A DNA stretch of 64,000 nt from Terriglobia bacterium (GTDB taxonomy: Bacteria > Acidobacteriota > Terriglobia > Terriglobales > Acidobacteriaceae). Of the stretch, positions 17,967 to 26,486 are shown piece by piece (position 1 is the stretch's first letter; each line of letters opens with the position of its first letter). Made by a program: the position numbers and the translations under genes. The notes under the pieces are model-generated. The model was not told the DNA's origin and made no database searches. It saw only the letters and a program-made list of their open reading frames with translations. The stretch lies in the NCBI GenBank assembly GCA_020072815.1, contig JAIQGE010000001.1:310001-374000 (forward strand), in the 5' to 3' direction.

Positions 17967-18014
17967 GCGCCGGAGGCGCGAAATGAGTTAGCCCAGGCCG
18001 GAAGGCCTGGGTAA
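17967..18014 (+). repeat. Twin-hairpin repeat element, copy 1
   Basis: Hairpin GCGCCGGAGGCGC, spacer GAAATGAGTTAG, hairpin CCCAGGCCGGAAGGCCTGGG. About 46 bases are identical, in opposite orientation, to 21035-21080. It is followed at about 18033-18050 by another hairpin, GCCCCGGAGGGGC. It sits between two genes on the minus strand. Confidence 0.85.
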
Positions 18015-18079
18015 GCGTCGTGTAGAACCAGAGCCCCGGAGGGGCGACACAAACAAAAGCAAACTCCCGGTAAGGGTAT

Positions 18080-19000
18080 TTACTTCATCAAAAACGAAAA
18101 CCCCTCAAACTTGAATTCTTTCTTGTCGCCATGCGGTGAAGCCTTCACCTTCCCTGCGCGCACTTCGCGAAACGCCGTCAATACCCGGCTCAGGTCGGCG
18201 GGCGAGGCCACCGGAACGTTGTGCGCGGGCAGAAGCAATTTCAATTTGGGCGTCTTCACCCCGGAACCCAGCGCAATCATCTTCTTGATGCTAGCCTCAT
18301 AGGCATCCAGGTCCGTCTCCGGACGATAAAGAAAAATTGGCCCGGGATAATACGTATCGCCGGTGAACAGCAGGCCGTGCTTTTCGTCCAACAACGAAAT
18401 GGCGTCCGGGGTGTGGCCCGGCGTAGCGACGATCTGCAGCACGCGTCCTCCGAGGTCAATCTTGTCGCCGTCGTGCAGCCAGTGGGTAATGTGAAACGGC
18501 TTGGTCGCGTAGGCCGCCGCATCAAAACCTGCAGGAAGATTACCGCAGATTTCGCCGGGCGCGATTTCCGCCTGCGCGTCGTCCCGCGAACCCTTGGCGC
18601 TGTTGCGAGTGAACGCCGTGTCCATGCCGTACACATCGCTAAAGAGCCAGTTGCCGCCCACGTGGTCATTGTGGGTGTGCGAGTTCACCACGCTCACCGG
18701 CAGCGGCGTAAGTTCCGCAGTGACTCGCTTGATGTCGCTGATGCCCATGCCGGTGTCAAACAGCACGGCCTTTTTTTCGCCCAGGATGAGATACGAGATA
18801 ACTTCTTCCGACTGATGCGGCTCGTAGATGGCGAACACGCCCGGCTGTACGCGATATACCTCAAACCACGCGTCGCCGACCGTAACGCGCTCCAGCTTTT
18901 TGTACGCCGGACGAGGCAGGTCGCGGCACCACTCGGGCAACTGCGCTCCTAGATAAACGCCGAGCATGGAAAAAAGAAGAAGGGCGATGGCGGATTTCAT
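18080..19000 (-). CDS. Exported MBL-fold metallo-hydrolase
   Basis: 306 aa with a signal peptide (residues 1-19). The metal site HTHNDH is at 108-113; further ligands are expected in ATPGHTPDA and the Asp of LFTGDTYYPG, the usual MBL order. The family covers beta-lactamases, lactonases and other hydrolases. The Cys near the N-terminus and the 306-aa length do not decide among them. Periplasmic location predicted. Confidence 0.85.
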   Translation of the reverse strand: MKSAIALLLFSMLGVYLGAQLPEWCRDLPRPAYKKLERVTVGDAWFEVYRVQPGVFAIYEPHQSEEVISYLILGEKKAVLFDTGMGISDIKRVTAELTPLPVSVVNSHTHNDHVGGNWLFSDVYGMDTAFTRNSAKGSRDDAQAEIAPGEICGNLPAGFDAAAYATKPFHITHWLHDGDKIDLGGRVLQIVATPGHTPDAISLLDEKHGLLFTGDTYYPGPIFLYRPETDLDAYEASIKKMIALGSGVKTPKLKLLLPAHNVPVASPADLSRVLTAFREVRAGKVKASPHGDKKEFKFEGFSFLMK

Positions 19001-19128
19001 CCTGGCGCTCCATCAAATAAAGCTGCGCGGATTATAGAGCACGGCGGAGAAGCTGCGGAAGAACACCTATGAGCCCGGCGCCGGGGAAGAAGACGGCATT
19101 CGCGGCCACGCCGGAAATGCCCCGAGCG

Positions 19129-19620
19129 CTATTTGGGAGCGCTTTCGCCGGCAGGCTTGGGCGGAACAGGGCGCGCGCGGTCCTTCATCTCCTGTTGCAT
19201 GGCGTCAAATTTCTTCTTTTGATCGTCATTGAGGGCGTCACGAATTTTTGCCAGCGCATCGGCGTGGATGCTGCGCATCTTGATGGTGCGGTCTTCCGGG
19301 GAAAGAGATTCGTCTTTCATCACCGCCAGCCTTTGCGCATGTTGGTCTTCCAGATTGGCCTTGATCTTGGCTTTCTGGCCATCGTCCAGCGCCAACTTTT
19401 CTTGCAAGGTCTGGGCTTGGACATCTGCCTCAGGAAGCGCGGGCCGCGGCGCGACGGCATCGGCTCCGCTCTGCGGCGACGGGCTCGGCTGCGGCGAACT
19501 CTGCGGTGACGGGGACGGGCTCGGCTGCGGCGAGCTCTGCGGAGGTGGGCTTTGCTGGGCGAAGGCCGCAAACGCGGTCAAGCACGCTGTAAGCAATAGT
19601 ATTTTGCGGATCGGTTTCAT
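19129..19620 (-). CDS. Exported Spy/LTXXQ-like helical protein
   Basis: 163 aa. Signal peptide (MKPIRKILLLTACLTAFAAFAQQ), then a Pro/Ser/Gln repeat linker (PQSSPQPSPSPSPQSS), then a helical part with LQEKLALDDGQKAKIKANLEDQHAQR and IRDALNDDQKKKFDAM, the LTxxQ-type helices of Spy/CpxP chaperone relatives. It ends in a basic Pro-rich tail. It may bind unfolded periplasmic proteins or metal; neither is shown. The short Pro-Ser repeats are an expandable stretch. Confidence 0.7.
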   Translation of the reverse strand: MKPIRKILLLTACLTAFAAFAQQSPPPQSSPQPSPSPSPQSSPQPSPSPQSGADAVAPRPALPEADVQAQTLQEKLALDDGQKAKIKANLEDQHAQRLAVMKDESLSPEDRTIKMRSIHADALAKIRDALNDDQKKKFDAMQQEMKDRARPVPPKPAGESAPK

Positions 19621-19838
19621 GGTGGAGTCTCCTCTTCAAGTTTTCAACCGATAAAATCCAGGCCGGCTGGCGAGCCGCTTTCCCCAGACCATGAAAATCG
19701 CGTTGAATAGCTGATGATGAGACAACAAAAACCGCTCAAGGGATGCCGGGCCGATGGCCTGCGACTTGAATATTCCACTACAAAGAAGCGCCCTCATCTG
19801 CTTAAGAGGTTTCTTTCACGGGCAACCAAAAGTCGTCC

Positions 19839-20201
19839 CTAGCGCGCCTCTACGGCGTAGCCTTTGCTGCGCATGAGCTGCAGGGTCGCGTTGAGGCGTT
19901 TGTAGTCCGCGTCACCCAGGGCAATGAAGCGGAACGCCCGCGCCGCCGGTCCCATGTTCTTCTGCGGACGCAGGAATTCCACCAGCCCGCTGAACACGCC
20001 GGCCGGAGTATTCAGCCGGGCTTCCGCGATGGTCACGTCGCCCAGCTTGCCGTTAAACTCGGCCAGGCCTCCGGTCAGGGACAGCCGGTGCAGCACGGCC
20101 TGAACGGAATGCTCGCCCAGGTTGAAGCGGATGGAGCCTTGGTTGGGAATGCGTACCCGAGGAGAACGTGTCTTGGTGTGCGATTGGGGAAATTGCGGCA
20201 T
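19839..20201 (-). CDS. PilZ-like domain protein
   Basis: 120 aa. The order of motifs fits PilZ: an Arg-rich start (KTRSPRVRIP) with a beta-barrel core (VQAVLHRLSLTGGLAEFNG, VFSGLVEFLRP, AFRFIALGDADYKRL). The SLTGG segment takes the place of the (D/N)xSxxG motif, with a changed first residue. PilZ domains bind cyclic di-GMP; whether this one can is uncertain. It is divergent from the TRIC gene. Confidence 0.65.
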   Translation of the reverse strand: MPQFPQSHTKTRSPRVRIPNQGSIRFNLGEHSVQAVLHRLSLTGGLAEFNGKLGDVTIAEARLNTPAGVFSGLVEFLRPQKNMGPAARAFRFIALGDADYKRLNATLQLMRSKGYAVEAR

Positions 20202-20332
20202 GCAGAGATGATGCCACCGCGCAGTGGCACGCTTGAAGATTACCGAAGGGTATGGCCCGGATTTCCGGCGCGCGCAGCGGCTCCCTGACGCCTTGCTCCG
20301 CGGGCAGAATTGGATTATAGGTTGAGCTTCCC

Positions 20333-20995
20333 ATGTCTCTGCCTCTGCCCATCGACAAGCTGCCGATAGACCGGCTTTTTTCGCTCATTGATTTTCTGGG
20401 CGTCTTTGCCGGAGCGCTGGGCGGCGCGCTCATGGCCATCCGCGACATGCGCTACAAGTACGATCTGGTGGGCGTCACCGGATTGTCCCTGGCGTCGGCG
20501 CTGGGCGGCGGCATCACCCGCGACTTGATTCTGCAGCAAGGTCCGCCGCTGGCATTTGCCGATCCCCGCTACCTGATGACCGCGCTCGCCGGAGCGGTGG
20601 TGGGCATGGTATTTGCTTCGCGTATTGGCAAGAACACCGAGCGCGTGATCCTTATTATTGACGCGGCGGGGTTGGGCTTGTTCGCCGTGGCCGGCAGCAC
20701 GCGCGCTTTGAACGCCGGGCTGGGATGGCTGTCAGCGTTGCTGCTGGGCGGCGTCACCGCGGTGGGCGGAGGCTGCATCCGCGACGTGCTCAGCGGACGC
20801 ACGCCGAAAATCTTCGAACGCGGCGAACTCTACGCCATTGCCGCCGGATTCGGCGCAGCTATGTTCCTGGTGTTTGATTCTTTGCATTTCAGCCGCGAGA
20901 CTTCCACTATTGTTGGCGCGATGAGCGGTTTTGGGTTGCGGCTGCTGGCGCTGCGCTTTCACTGGCAGACGCGCCAGGTGCGCGGCGAGGAATGA
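20333..20995 (+). CDS. TRIC/UPF0126-family cation channel
   Basis: 220 aa, about seven membrane helices in two similar halves. Each half carries the Gly-rich signature of prokaryotic TRIC channels: GGGITRDLIL near 60 and GGGCIRDVLSG near 145. The family forms trimeric monovalent-cation channels in the inner membrane. Single gene. A twin-hairpin repeat follows at 21035. Confidence 0.9.
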   Translation: MSLPLPIDKLPIDRLFSLIDFLGVFAGALGGALMAIRDMRYKYDLVGVTGLSLASALGGGITRDLILQQGPPLAFADPRYLMTALAGAVVGMVFASRIGKNTERVILIIDAAGLGLFAVAGSTRALNAGLGWLSALLLGGVTAVGGGCIRDVLSGRTPKIFERGELYAIAAGFGAAMFLVFDSLHFSRETSTIVGAMSGFGLRLLALRFHWQTRQVRGEE

Positions 20996-21034
20996 GTGTC
21001 GCCGCCTACGGGGCTCGTCAATCGAAATCATCTC

Positions 21035-21080
21035 ACCCAGGCCTTCCGGCCTGGGCTAACTCATTTCGCGCCTCCGGCGC
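21035..21080 (-). repeat. Twin-hairpin repeat element, copy 2
   Basis: The reverse complement of 17967-18014 with no differences across about 46 bases. It lies 40 bases after the TRIC stop. Confidence 0.85.
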
Positions 21081-21222
21081 TCGGGTTTTTACGCGATTCA
21101 ATCCACTGAGCCGTGCACCGCACAAACGCTCCCCTCGTAAACCACCCCTGACACAGCCTCCTAAACCTCCGCTTCCTCCGTTCCTCCGTGTTTCAAAGGT
21201 CTTGTTCTTAGGTTTCGGTTTT

Positions 21223-21262
21223 CCGATGTCCCGATTTCCCGATGTCCCGATTTCCCGATTCT
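21223..21262 (+). repeat. Octanucleotide tandem, 5 units
   Basis: CCGATGTC, CCGATTTC, CCGATGTC, CCGATTTC, CCGATTCT in strict 8-bp phase, 50 bases before the def start. Confidence 0.8.
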
Positions 21263-21312
21263 TCCCTGTACAATGTCTTTCTTCAAGATCAATTCCACTC
21301 TCAGGGTGATTC

Positions 21313-21930
21313 GTGCTAGTTCCTATCGTGCAGGTGGGCGAGCCGGTGTTGCGGCAAAAGGCGCGGGCGCTTCGTCCCAATGAAATCCGCAGCAAAGAGG
21401 TCCGCGAGCTGATCGCGCACATGAAAGAGACCATGCATGCCGCGCCGGGCGTGGGGCTGGCGGCGCCGCAGATCGGCCGCAACCTGCAACTGGCGGTGAT
21501 TGAAGACCTCCCCGACTACACCAAAGACTGGACGCCGGAACAGCGCGCCGCCCGCGAGCGCGAAGCGATTCCCTTCCACGTGATCATCAATCCCAAGCTC
21601 ACGCTGCTGGGCGACGAACGCATTGAATTCTTTGAAGGCTGCCTGAGCCTGACCAACCTGATGGCCATGGTCCCGCGCGCGCGGAAGGTCCGCGTGGAGT
21701 GCCTGGACGAAAAAGGCCAGCCCCAGGTGATTGAAGCCAGCGGCTGGCACGCGCGCATTTTGCAGCATGAAATTGACCATCTCCAGGGGACGGTCTTTGT
21801 GGACCGCATGTACCCGCGCACGCTGATGACCGTGGACAACTACAAAAAGCTTTGGCTGGCGAAGACCATGGAAGAGATCAAAGCCGAGTTGAAGGCTTTC
21901 CCGCGGATTCACGCGGATGAGCGCGGATAG
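21313..21930 (+). CDS. def: Peptide deformylase
   Basis: 205 aa, GTG start with a weak upstream site. All three deformylase motifs are present: GVGLAAPQIG (46-55), EGCLSL (108-113, with the metal-binding Cys) and HEIDH (152-156). It removes the formyl group from the first Met of new proteins. A 12-residue insert (TKDWTPEQRAAR) follows the first strand, as in some longer bacterial deformylases. The methionyl-tRNA formyltransferase gene is not next to it. Confidence 0.95.
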   Translation: MLVPIVQVGEPVLRQKARALRPNEIRSKEVRELIAHMKETMHAAPGVGLAAPQIGRNLQLAVIEDLPDYTKDWTPEQRAAREREAIPFHVIINPKLTLLGDERIEFFEGCLSLTNLMAMVPRARKVRVECLDEKGQPQVIEASGWHARILQHEIDHLQGTVFVDRMYPRTLMTVDNYKKLWLAKTMEEIKAELKAFPRIHADERG

Positions 21931-22057
21931 CTCGGCTTTCACCTCGGCAGGCGCGGAGCCACGCAGGGACCTTGGGGCGCAGCAACCAGGCCGCCGTTGG
22001 GGTCTGCGCACAAAATCATTTACACTTCCACGTCAAAATCTCCTTAAGGAACACTCC

Positions 22058-23197
22058 ATGCACAGGGCCTTCGTCAACATGTTGTACGCCACGCTTGTCA
22101 TCATGGGTGGCCTGACGCTCCACGTTCCACAAGCAAGCGCACAAAACCCGGCTGCGCCCGCCACGGGAGAAACGCCCAAGACCGCGGAGCAGGTCTTCAA
22201 GAACATTCAGGTGTTGAAAGGCGTTCCGGCCGACCAGTGGCAGCCCACGATGCAGTTCATCGCCAGCTCGCTGGGCGTGGAATGCGAATTCTGCCACGTA
22301 CGCGACGCCTTCGAGAAAGACGACAAGAAATCCAAGCTGACGGCGCGCAAGATGATCGAGATGCAGATGGCCATCAATCGCGACAACTTCAAGGGCCAGC
22401 ACGAGGTGACGTGTTACTCGTGCCATCGCGGAGCAGAGAAACCCGTGGGAGTGCCGGTCATCGCGGAGCAGGAGCCTAAGCGATCGCCGCTCGACTCGCT
22501 GATCGCGACTCCGCGGGAGGGCGCGGCCGACAAGATCCTTGATCAGTACATCGAAGCCGTGGGCGGCGCTGAGGCGCTGCAGAAAATTACCAGCCGCGTG
22601 CAGAAGGGGACGGTCAGCTTTGGCGGGCAGCAGTTTCCGGTGGAGGTGCTGTCCAAGGCCCCGAACAAACGAATTTCCACGGTACAAACGCCGAACGGCC
22701 ACAACATCACGGCCTTTGACGGCCATGCCGGCTGGCTGGGAAATCCTGGAGGGCGGCCTCCGCGCGACATGACCGCGCAAGAGAATGACGCGGTCAGCTT
22801 TGACGCCACCTTTTACCTGCCGCTGGAAATCAAAAAGATGTTTACCCAGTTCCGCTTGCTTTCAACCCCGGAAAAGGTTGGCGGCCATAACGTCTATCAG
22901 GTCGTCGGATTCAAAGAGGGAAAGCCACCGCTGCGCTTCTTCTTTGACAAGGAATCGGGACTGCTGCTGCGCACCGTCCGCTATGCCGAGACTCCGCTGG
23001 GACGCAATCCCACGCAGGTGGACTATGCCGACTATCGCACGGAAGGCGGGTTGAAGATTCCCTTTCAATGGACGATTGCGCGTCCTTCGGGCAGGTTCAC
23101 GATTCAGATGAGCGAAGTGCAGCAGAACGTGCCCATTGACGACGCCAAGTTTGCCAAGCCTGCGGCGCCGGCGGAGGAGAAGCCCGCGGCTAAATAG
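22058..23197 (+). CDS. Diheme c-type cytochrome with LolA-like domain
   Basis: 379 aa from the ATG at 22058 with AAGGA seven bases upstream; the frame is open further back to 21917 but has no site there. Signal peptide, then two heme motifs, CEFCH (76-80) and CYSCH (119-123), in a segment (AEQVFKNIQVLKGVPADQWQPTMQFIASSLGV) that matches the reaction-centre cytochrome c subunit family (CytoC_RC), widespread in non-phototrophic Acidobacteriota. Residues about 165-360 form a beta-rich LolA/outer-membrane-lipoprotein-like domain (DGHAGWLG, YQVVGFKEGK, DYADYRTEGGLKIPFQW). A periplasmic electron carrier is likely; the partner is unknown. Confidence 0.85.
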   Translation: MHRAFVNMLYATLVIMGGLTLHVPQASAQNPAAPATGETPKTAEQVFKNIQVLKGVPADQWQPTMQFIASSLGVECEFCHVRDAFEKDDKKSKLTARKMIEMQMAINRDNFKGQHEVTCYSCHRGAEKPVGVPVIAEQEPKRSPLDSLIATPREGAADKILDQYIEAVGGAEALQKITSRVQKGTVSFGGQQFPVEVLSKAPNKRISTVQTPNGHNITAFDGHAGWLGNPGGRPPRDMTAQENDAVSFDATFYLPLEIKKMFTQFRLLSTPEKVGGHNVYQVVGFKEGKPPLRFFFDKESGLLLRTVRYAETPLGRNPTQVDYADYRTEGGLKIPFQWTIARPSGRFTIQMSEVQQNVPIDDAKFAKPAAPAEEKPAAK

Positions 23198-23335
23198 CGG
23201 TAGTGGCGGACCGCAGATTTTGCGGCAGATGGACGCCGATTTTCACCACGGAAGCGCAGAGCAGCGGGGCAAAACGCACGCCGCGAATCAACGCGAAGGT
23301 AAGAATAAGGTCGTGATTGCAGCCAGGAACCCGAC

Positions 23336-23950
23336 CTACATATAGAAGTGCTTGTGAAACCACACGAAGTCTGAGTTGGTAATGCAAGCATCTCGAATTC
23401 TAAATTGCGCTGGGAACAAGCCTTCAACTTCGCGTAGGAGTTGTTCAAACGCAACCGAGAAGGCATCTTGACCGGGGACGGGATTCCGTTGTGCTTTCTT
23501 AACTGCTTCCATAAACTCGGTCACCGCTTTTCTAGCGGGCCATAGGTCGAGAAACACTTTCAGCCATTCATGGCCTGCTTGAGTATCCTGAACCAGATCC
23601 GTCATGCATGTCGGATCTTCATCGTCTGCATCTTCAGTCGCCGCTGGCTCTTCTCTGCTTGGCACAAACCCCAAGTTGACCAGCGTCTGGCGGCTGACCC
23701 TGTCCGCCTGGGAAAGCAAAGGGATCGTGGTGGCAAAACTAAGGTCCAGCATCTTGTACTTCGCCAAGACGGCCAGCATGTTCTCTGAACGCAATTCCAG
23801 CTTTCCGCATGATGGTAAGTACGGCTGCGCTGCGGCAGCGACGTCCTGAGCAATCGCGGCTGTGCTTGAGATAGTGATCTTCCGGTCTACAAGTTCGGAG
23901 ATTTCCCGGTATTTCACGTCATGCAGGCGGCGAAGCAGCTGTTTGTCCAT
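23336..23950 (-). CDS. Protein of unknown function
   Basis: About 204 aa from the ATG at 23950 (AGGA upstream); the frame extends to 23983. Cytoplasmic, helical, no membrane segment. It opens with MDKQLLRRLHDVKYREISELVDRKITI and closes with a Phe/His-rich SDFVWFHKHFYM. The middle has an acidic insert (EEPAATEDADDEDPT). I do not recognise it. Codon use is less GC-biased than in its neighbours, which suggests an accessory gene. Confidence 0.65.
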   Translation of the reverse strand: MDKQLLRRLHDVKYREISELVDRKITISSTAAIAQDVAAAAQPYLPSCGKLELRSENMLAVLAKYKMLDLSFATTIPLLSQADRVSRQTLVNLGFVPSREEPAATEDADDEDPTCMTDLVQDTQAGHEWLKVFLDLWPARKAVTEFMEAVKKAQRNPVPGQDAFSVAFEQLLREVEGLFPAQFRIRDACITNSDFVWFHKHFYM

Positions 23951-24115
23951 GCAGCAAAGTCCTGAGACTGCCAGCATTGCCACGGCCCAGTGGAACTGCC
24001 GCGTTCGGAAGAGGCCGATCCAAGGCTTAAGCCATTATAAACAAAGCACCTATTACCGCCGTAACTTGCCCGGCCAGCCTAACAAAAGTAACGTTCACCG
24101 GGTAAGGAGTACGTT

Positions 24116-24562
24116 ATGCGGCGTTTGTGTACCTTAATGCTGCTGAGCCTGTGCCTGGGCGGATGGTGTGAAGCCAAGCAAATCGCGGTGATAGTGGACA
24201 AGTCCAACACCGTGGGCGGGATCACCGCGGCCGACCTGGCCAAGGTCTTCAAATTCGACAAGATCAAATGGCCGGACGGAAAGAACGTGATCCTGGTCCT
24301 GCGCGACCCTTCCACTCCGGAAATGCGCACCGCCATTGAAAAGATCTATCGCATGCAGCCCGATGAATTTCGCGCGCTGCTGGCGGCACACCACAGCGGC
24401 GTCATCATTGCCAAAACTGAAGAAGAGCTGTTGCGGACGGTGGAAACCATTCCCGGCGCCGTGGGGCTGGTGGACGTGTACTCCATCAACGGCCACGTGA
24501 ACGTCTTAAAAGTGGATGGCAAGCTGCCGCTGGAACAGGGTTACTCCCTCAAAGGAAATTGA
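24116..24562 (+). CDS. PstS-like exported phosphate-binding-family protein
   Basis: 148 aa, AAGGAG six bases before the ATG. Signal peptide, then a single small periplasmic-binding-protein lobe: IAVIVDKSNTVGGITAADLAKVFKFDKIKWPDGKNVILVLRD, MQPDEFRALL, and AVGLVDVYSINGHVNVLKVDG. This is the pattern of the truncated PstS-like proteins that occur without an ABC transporter. No permease or ATPase is nearby. It may share a transcript with the TPR gene 116 bases downstream. Confidence 0.75.
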   Translation: MRRLCTLMLLSLCLGGWCEAKQIAVIVDKSNTVGGITAADLAKVFKFDKIKWPDGKNVILVLRDPSTPEMRTAIEKIYRMQPDEFRALLAAHHSGVIIAKTEEELLRTVETIPGAVGLVDVYSINGHVNVLKVDGKLPLEQGYSLKGN

Positions 24563-24641
24563 AGTCGGGAGATTGAGTTTCAAGCACGCGAAGTCGGGAT
24601 TCCGGGGCCCAAAGATTTAGAGAACGACCAAAACAATTTTT

Positions 24642-24657
24642 GCCGGAAGCTTCCGGC
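24642..24657. promoter_or_regulatory. 16-bp perfect palindrome
   Basis: GCCGGAAGCTTCCGGC lies 21 bases before the TPR gene start (24679), flanked by a T run upstream and an A run downstream. It could be an operator or an RNA hairpin near the ribosome site. Confidence 0.45.
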
Positions 24658-24678
24658 GGAAGAAAAAGGTAAGCAGTC

Positions 24679-26175
24679 ATGAAGTTGAGCAAGTTTCGCG
24701 CGGCAATCACAGCCATATTCTTCATGTTGAGCGGGCTGGCGGCACTGGCCCATGACGAAGTGTCAGGCATGAAGATCTCCACCAAGTCGCCCCAAGCCCA
24801 CGCCTATTTTGAGAAAGGCCTGGAAAAAATGGAGATGCTGCACGTCCAGGACGGCCTGGACAACCTGCGCAAAGCGGTGAAGGCCGATCCCAACTTCGCG
24901 CTGGGGCACATCATGCTCACCTTCTTTTCGCAGGACCCCGCCGAGCAGATGGCCGAGCTCCAGAAGGCGCTGGACACGCGGCCTTCCGCGAACATGGAAG
25001 AGCAATACATCGTGGACTGGCTGGCCAATGCCACCCAGGCGCACTGGGTGCCGGCGATCCAGGCCATGAATGAAGCTCTGCAGATGTACCCGCGCGACAA
25101 GCACCTGGCGTGGCTGGCGGGATGGTGGCTGGCGATCAACCAGAACCAGTCGCCGCGCGCCATCCAGATGTTCGAGCGCGTGATCCAGATTGATCCCAAG
25201 TTCGCCGATGCCTGGAATGAAGTGGCCTACTGCTACGCCAAGTCCGGCAACTACGAAAAAGCCTTCGCCGATATCAAGCACTACGCCGAACTGGTGCCCA
25301 ACGAGCCCAACCCGCAGGATTCTTTCGCGGAGATCTCGCGCATGGCCGGCCGGTTTGATGAGGCCCTGAAGCACTATCGCATGTCGCTGGCCATTGATCC
25401 CACGTTCCACGAGTCGGAACTGGGGCTGGGCGACACCTACGCGCTCATGGGCGACCAGCCCAAAGCGCGCGCCGCGTACATGCTGGCCATCACCGCCGGC
25501 TCGCCGGTGCAAAAAGTGACGTGGGGACTGCAGTGGGCGGCGACTTACGTTCGTGACAACGACCGCACAGGCGCCGACAAAGCCTTCCGCGAAGTGGCCC
25601 GCCAGGCGCACGAAAAGGATTTCGCCAACCTGGAGGCTGAAGCTTACCGCAGCATGGCCCTTTACCAGAAAGACGGCGACGATGCCATGGAGTTTCTCAC
25701 GCAGGCCGAGAAGACGCTGCGCGGCGAACACCAGGTGCCGCAGTCGCTGCTCAACCAGGAACTGGCGTCCGTGATGCGCACGCGCGTGGAACGGGCGTTG
25801 CATGACGGCCACGCTGAAGTCGCCAAAGCCACCCTGCAGCAACTGGATGATCTGGCGGCAGCCAACGGCGGCGATGACCTGATCCAGGTGGCCTACCACG
25901 GCGCGGCCGGCGCGGCTTCCCTGGCGCAAGAAAACTTCGCTGAGGCGGTTTCTCACCTGGAAGAAGATGCTGTGAATCCCATCTCCATGCGGGGGTTGGT
26001 CACGGCGTATGAAAAAACCGGCCAAAAAGAGAACTCCGGACGCCTGGCAGCCAGGCTGGCATCGTTCAACATTCCGGTGATTGAGCAGGCGCTGGTGGTG
26101 CCGGAATTTCGCCGGCAACAAGAAGCCAAGACCGTCGCCGAGCACAAGCCGGCCCGCATCGGAGGCAGACAGTAG
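24679..26175 (+). CDS. Exported TPR-repeat protein
   Basis: 498 aa. Signal peptide (ITAIFFMLSGLAALAHD). The body is TPR repeats: AHAYFEKGLEKMEMLHVQDGLDNLRKAVKADPNFALGHIML, AIQMFERVIQIDPKFADAWNEVAYCYAKSG, FDEALKHYRMSLAIDPTFHESELGLGDTYALMGD and others to about residue 460. TPR arrays bind protein partners; none is known here. AGGTAAG is the ribosome site. A strong terminator follows at 26203. Confidence 0.85.
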   Translation: MKLSKFRAAITAIFFMLSGLAALAHDEVSGMKISTKSPQAHAYFEKGLEKMEMLHVQDGLDNLRKAVKADPNFALGHIMLTFFSQDPAEQMAELQKALDTRPSANMEEQYIVDWLANATQAHWVPAIQAMNEALQMYPRDKHLAWLAGWWLAINQNQSPRAIQMFERVIQIDPKFADAWNEVAYCYAKSGNYEKAFADIKHYAELVPNEPNPQDSFAEISRMAGRFDEALKHYRMSLAIDPTFHESELGLGDTYALMGDQPKARAAYMLAITAGSPVQKVTWGLQWAATYVRDNDRTGADKAFREVARQAHEKDFANLEAEAYRSMALYQKDGDDAMEFLTQAEKTLRGEHQVPQSLLNQELASVMRTRVERALHDGHAEVAKATLQQLDDLAAANGGDDLIQVAYHGAAGAASLAQENFAEAVSHLEEDAVNPISMRGLVTAYEKTGQKENSGRLAARLASFNIPVIEQALVVPEFRRQQEAKTVAEHKPARIGGRQ

Positions 26176-26486
26176 CGTCAAGACCCAAAACTTAAAGGAA
26201 CCCAAGGCCCGCTGCGCGTAGAGCGGGCCTTGTTGTTTGTTCGCGTCACCAACCCATGCTGCGTTTCACCGCAGCAATGGCAGCCCAGATCGGCAGGCAG
26301 CAACGCAATATTGCGCCGGGCCAGCGTTCTGGCAATGTGGGATATGCCAGAAAAACGTCCGAACGTATCGTGGCCTTGGTTGCGATACCTTGCGGCCTTC
26401 GTTGCCCACTGCGTATCACACGCAGGCCGGTTTCATGTATCCTTTCAGGCACGTCTCTTTTCATACCAGCAGGTTCAGGAGCAAGC
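26176..26486. other. Intergenic stretch with a terminator
   Basis: About 310 bases with the hairpin terminator at 26203-26241; no gene. Frames at 26230-26719 overlap the lipoprotein gene and have no product. Confidence 0.6.
26203..26241 (+). terminator. Rho-independent terminator
   Basis: Perfect 11-bp stem CAAGGCCCGCT / AGCGGGCCTTG with an 8-base loop, then TTGTTTGTT, 27 bases after the TPR gene stop. Confidence 0.9.

Larger units (their letters stand above)
20996..21312. other. Repeat-bearing intergenic stretch
   Basis: About 317 bases without a gene: a twin-hairpin repeat (21035-21080), a CCTCCG-rich string (about 21170-21190) and an 8-bp tandem (21223-21262) lie between TRIC and def. 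Confidence 0.75.

Noticed and set aside
24763-26205. 480-codon minus-strand ORF opposite the TPR gene
   Set aside because: His/Gly/Leu-rich shadow with no domain. The TPR pattern is on the plus strand.
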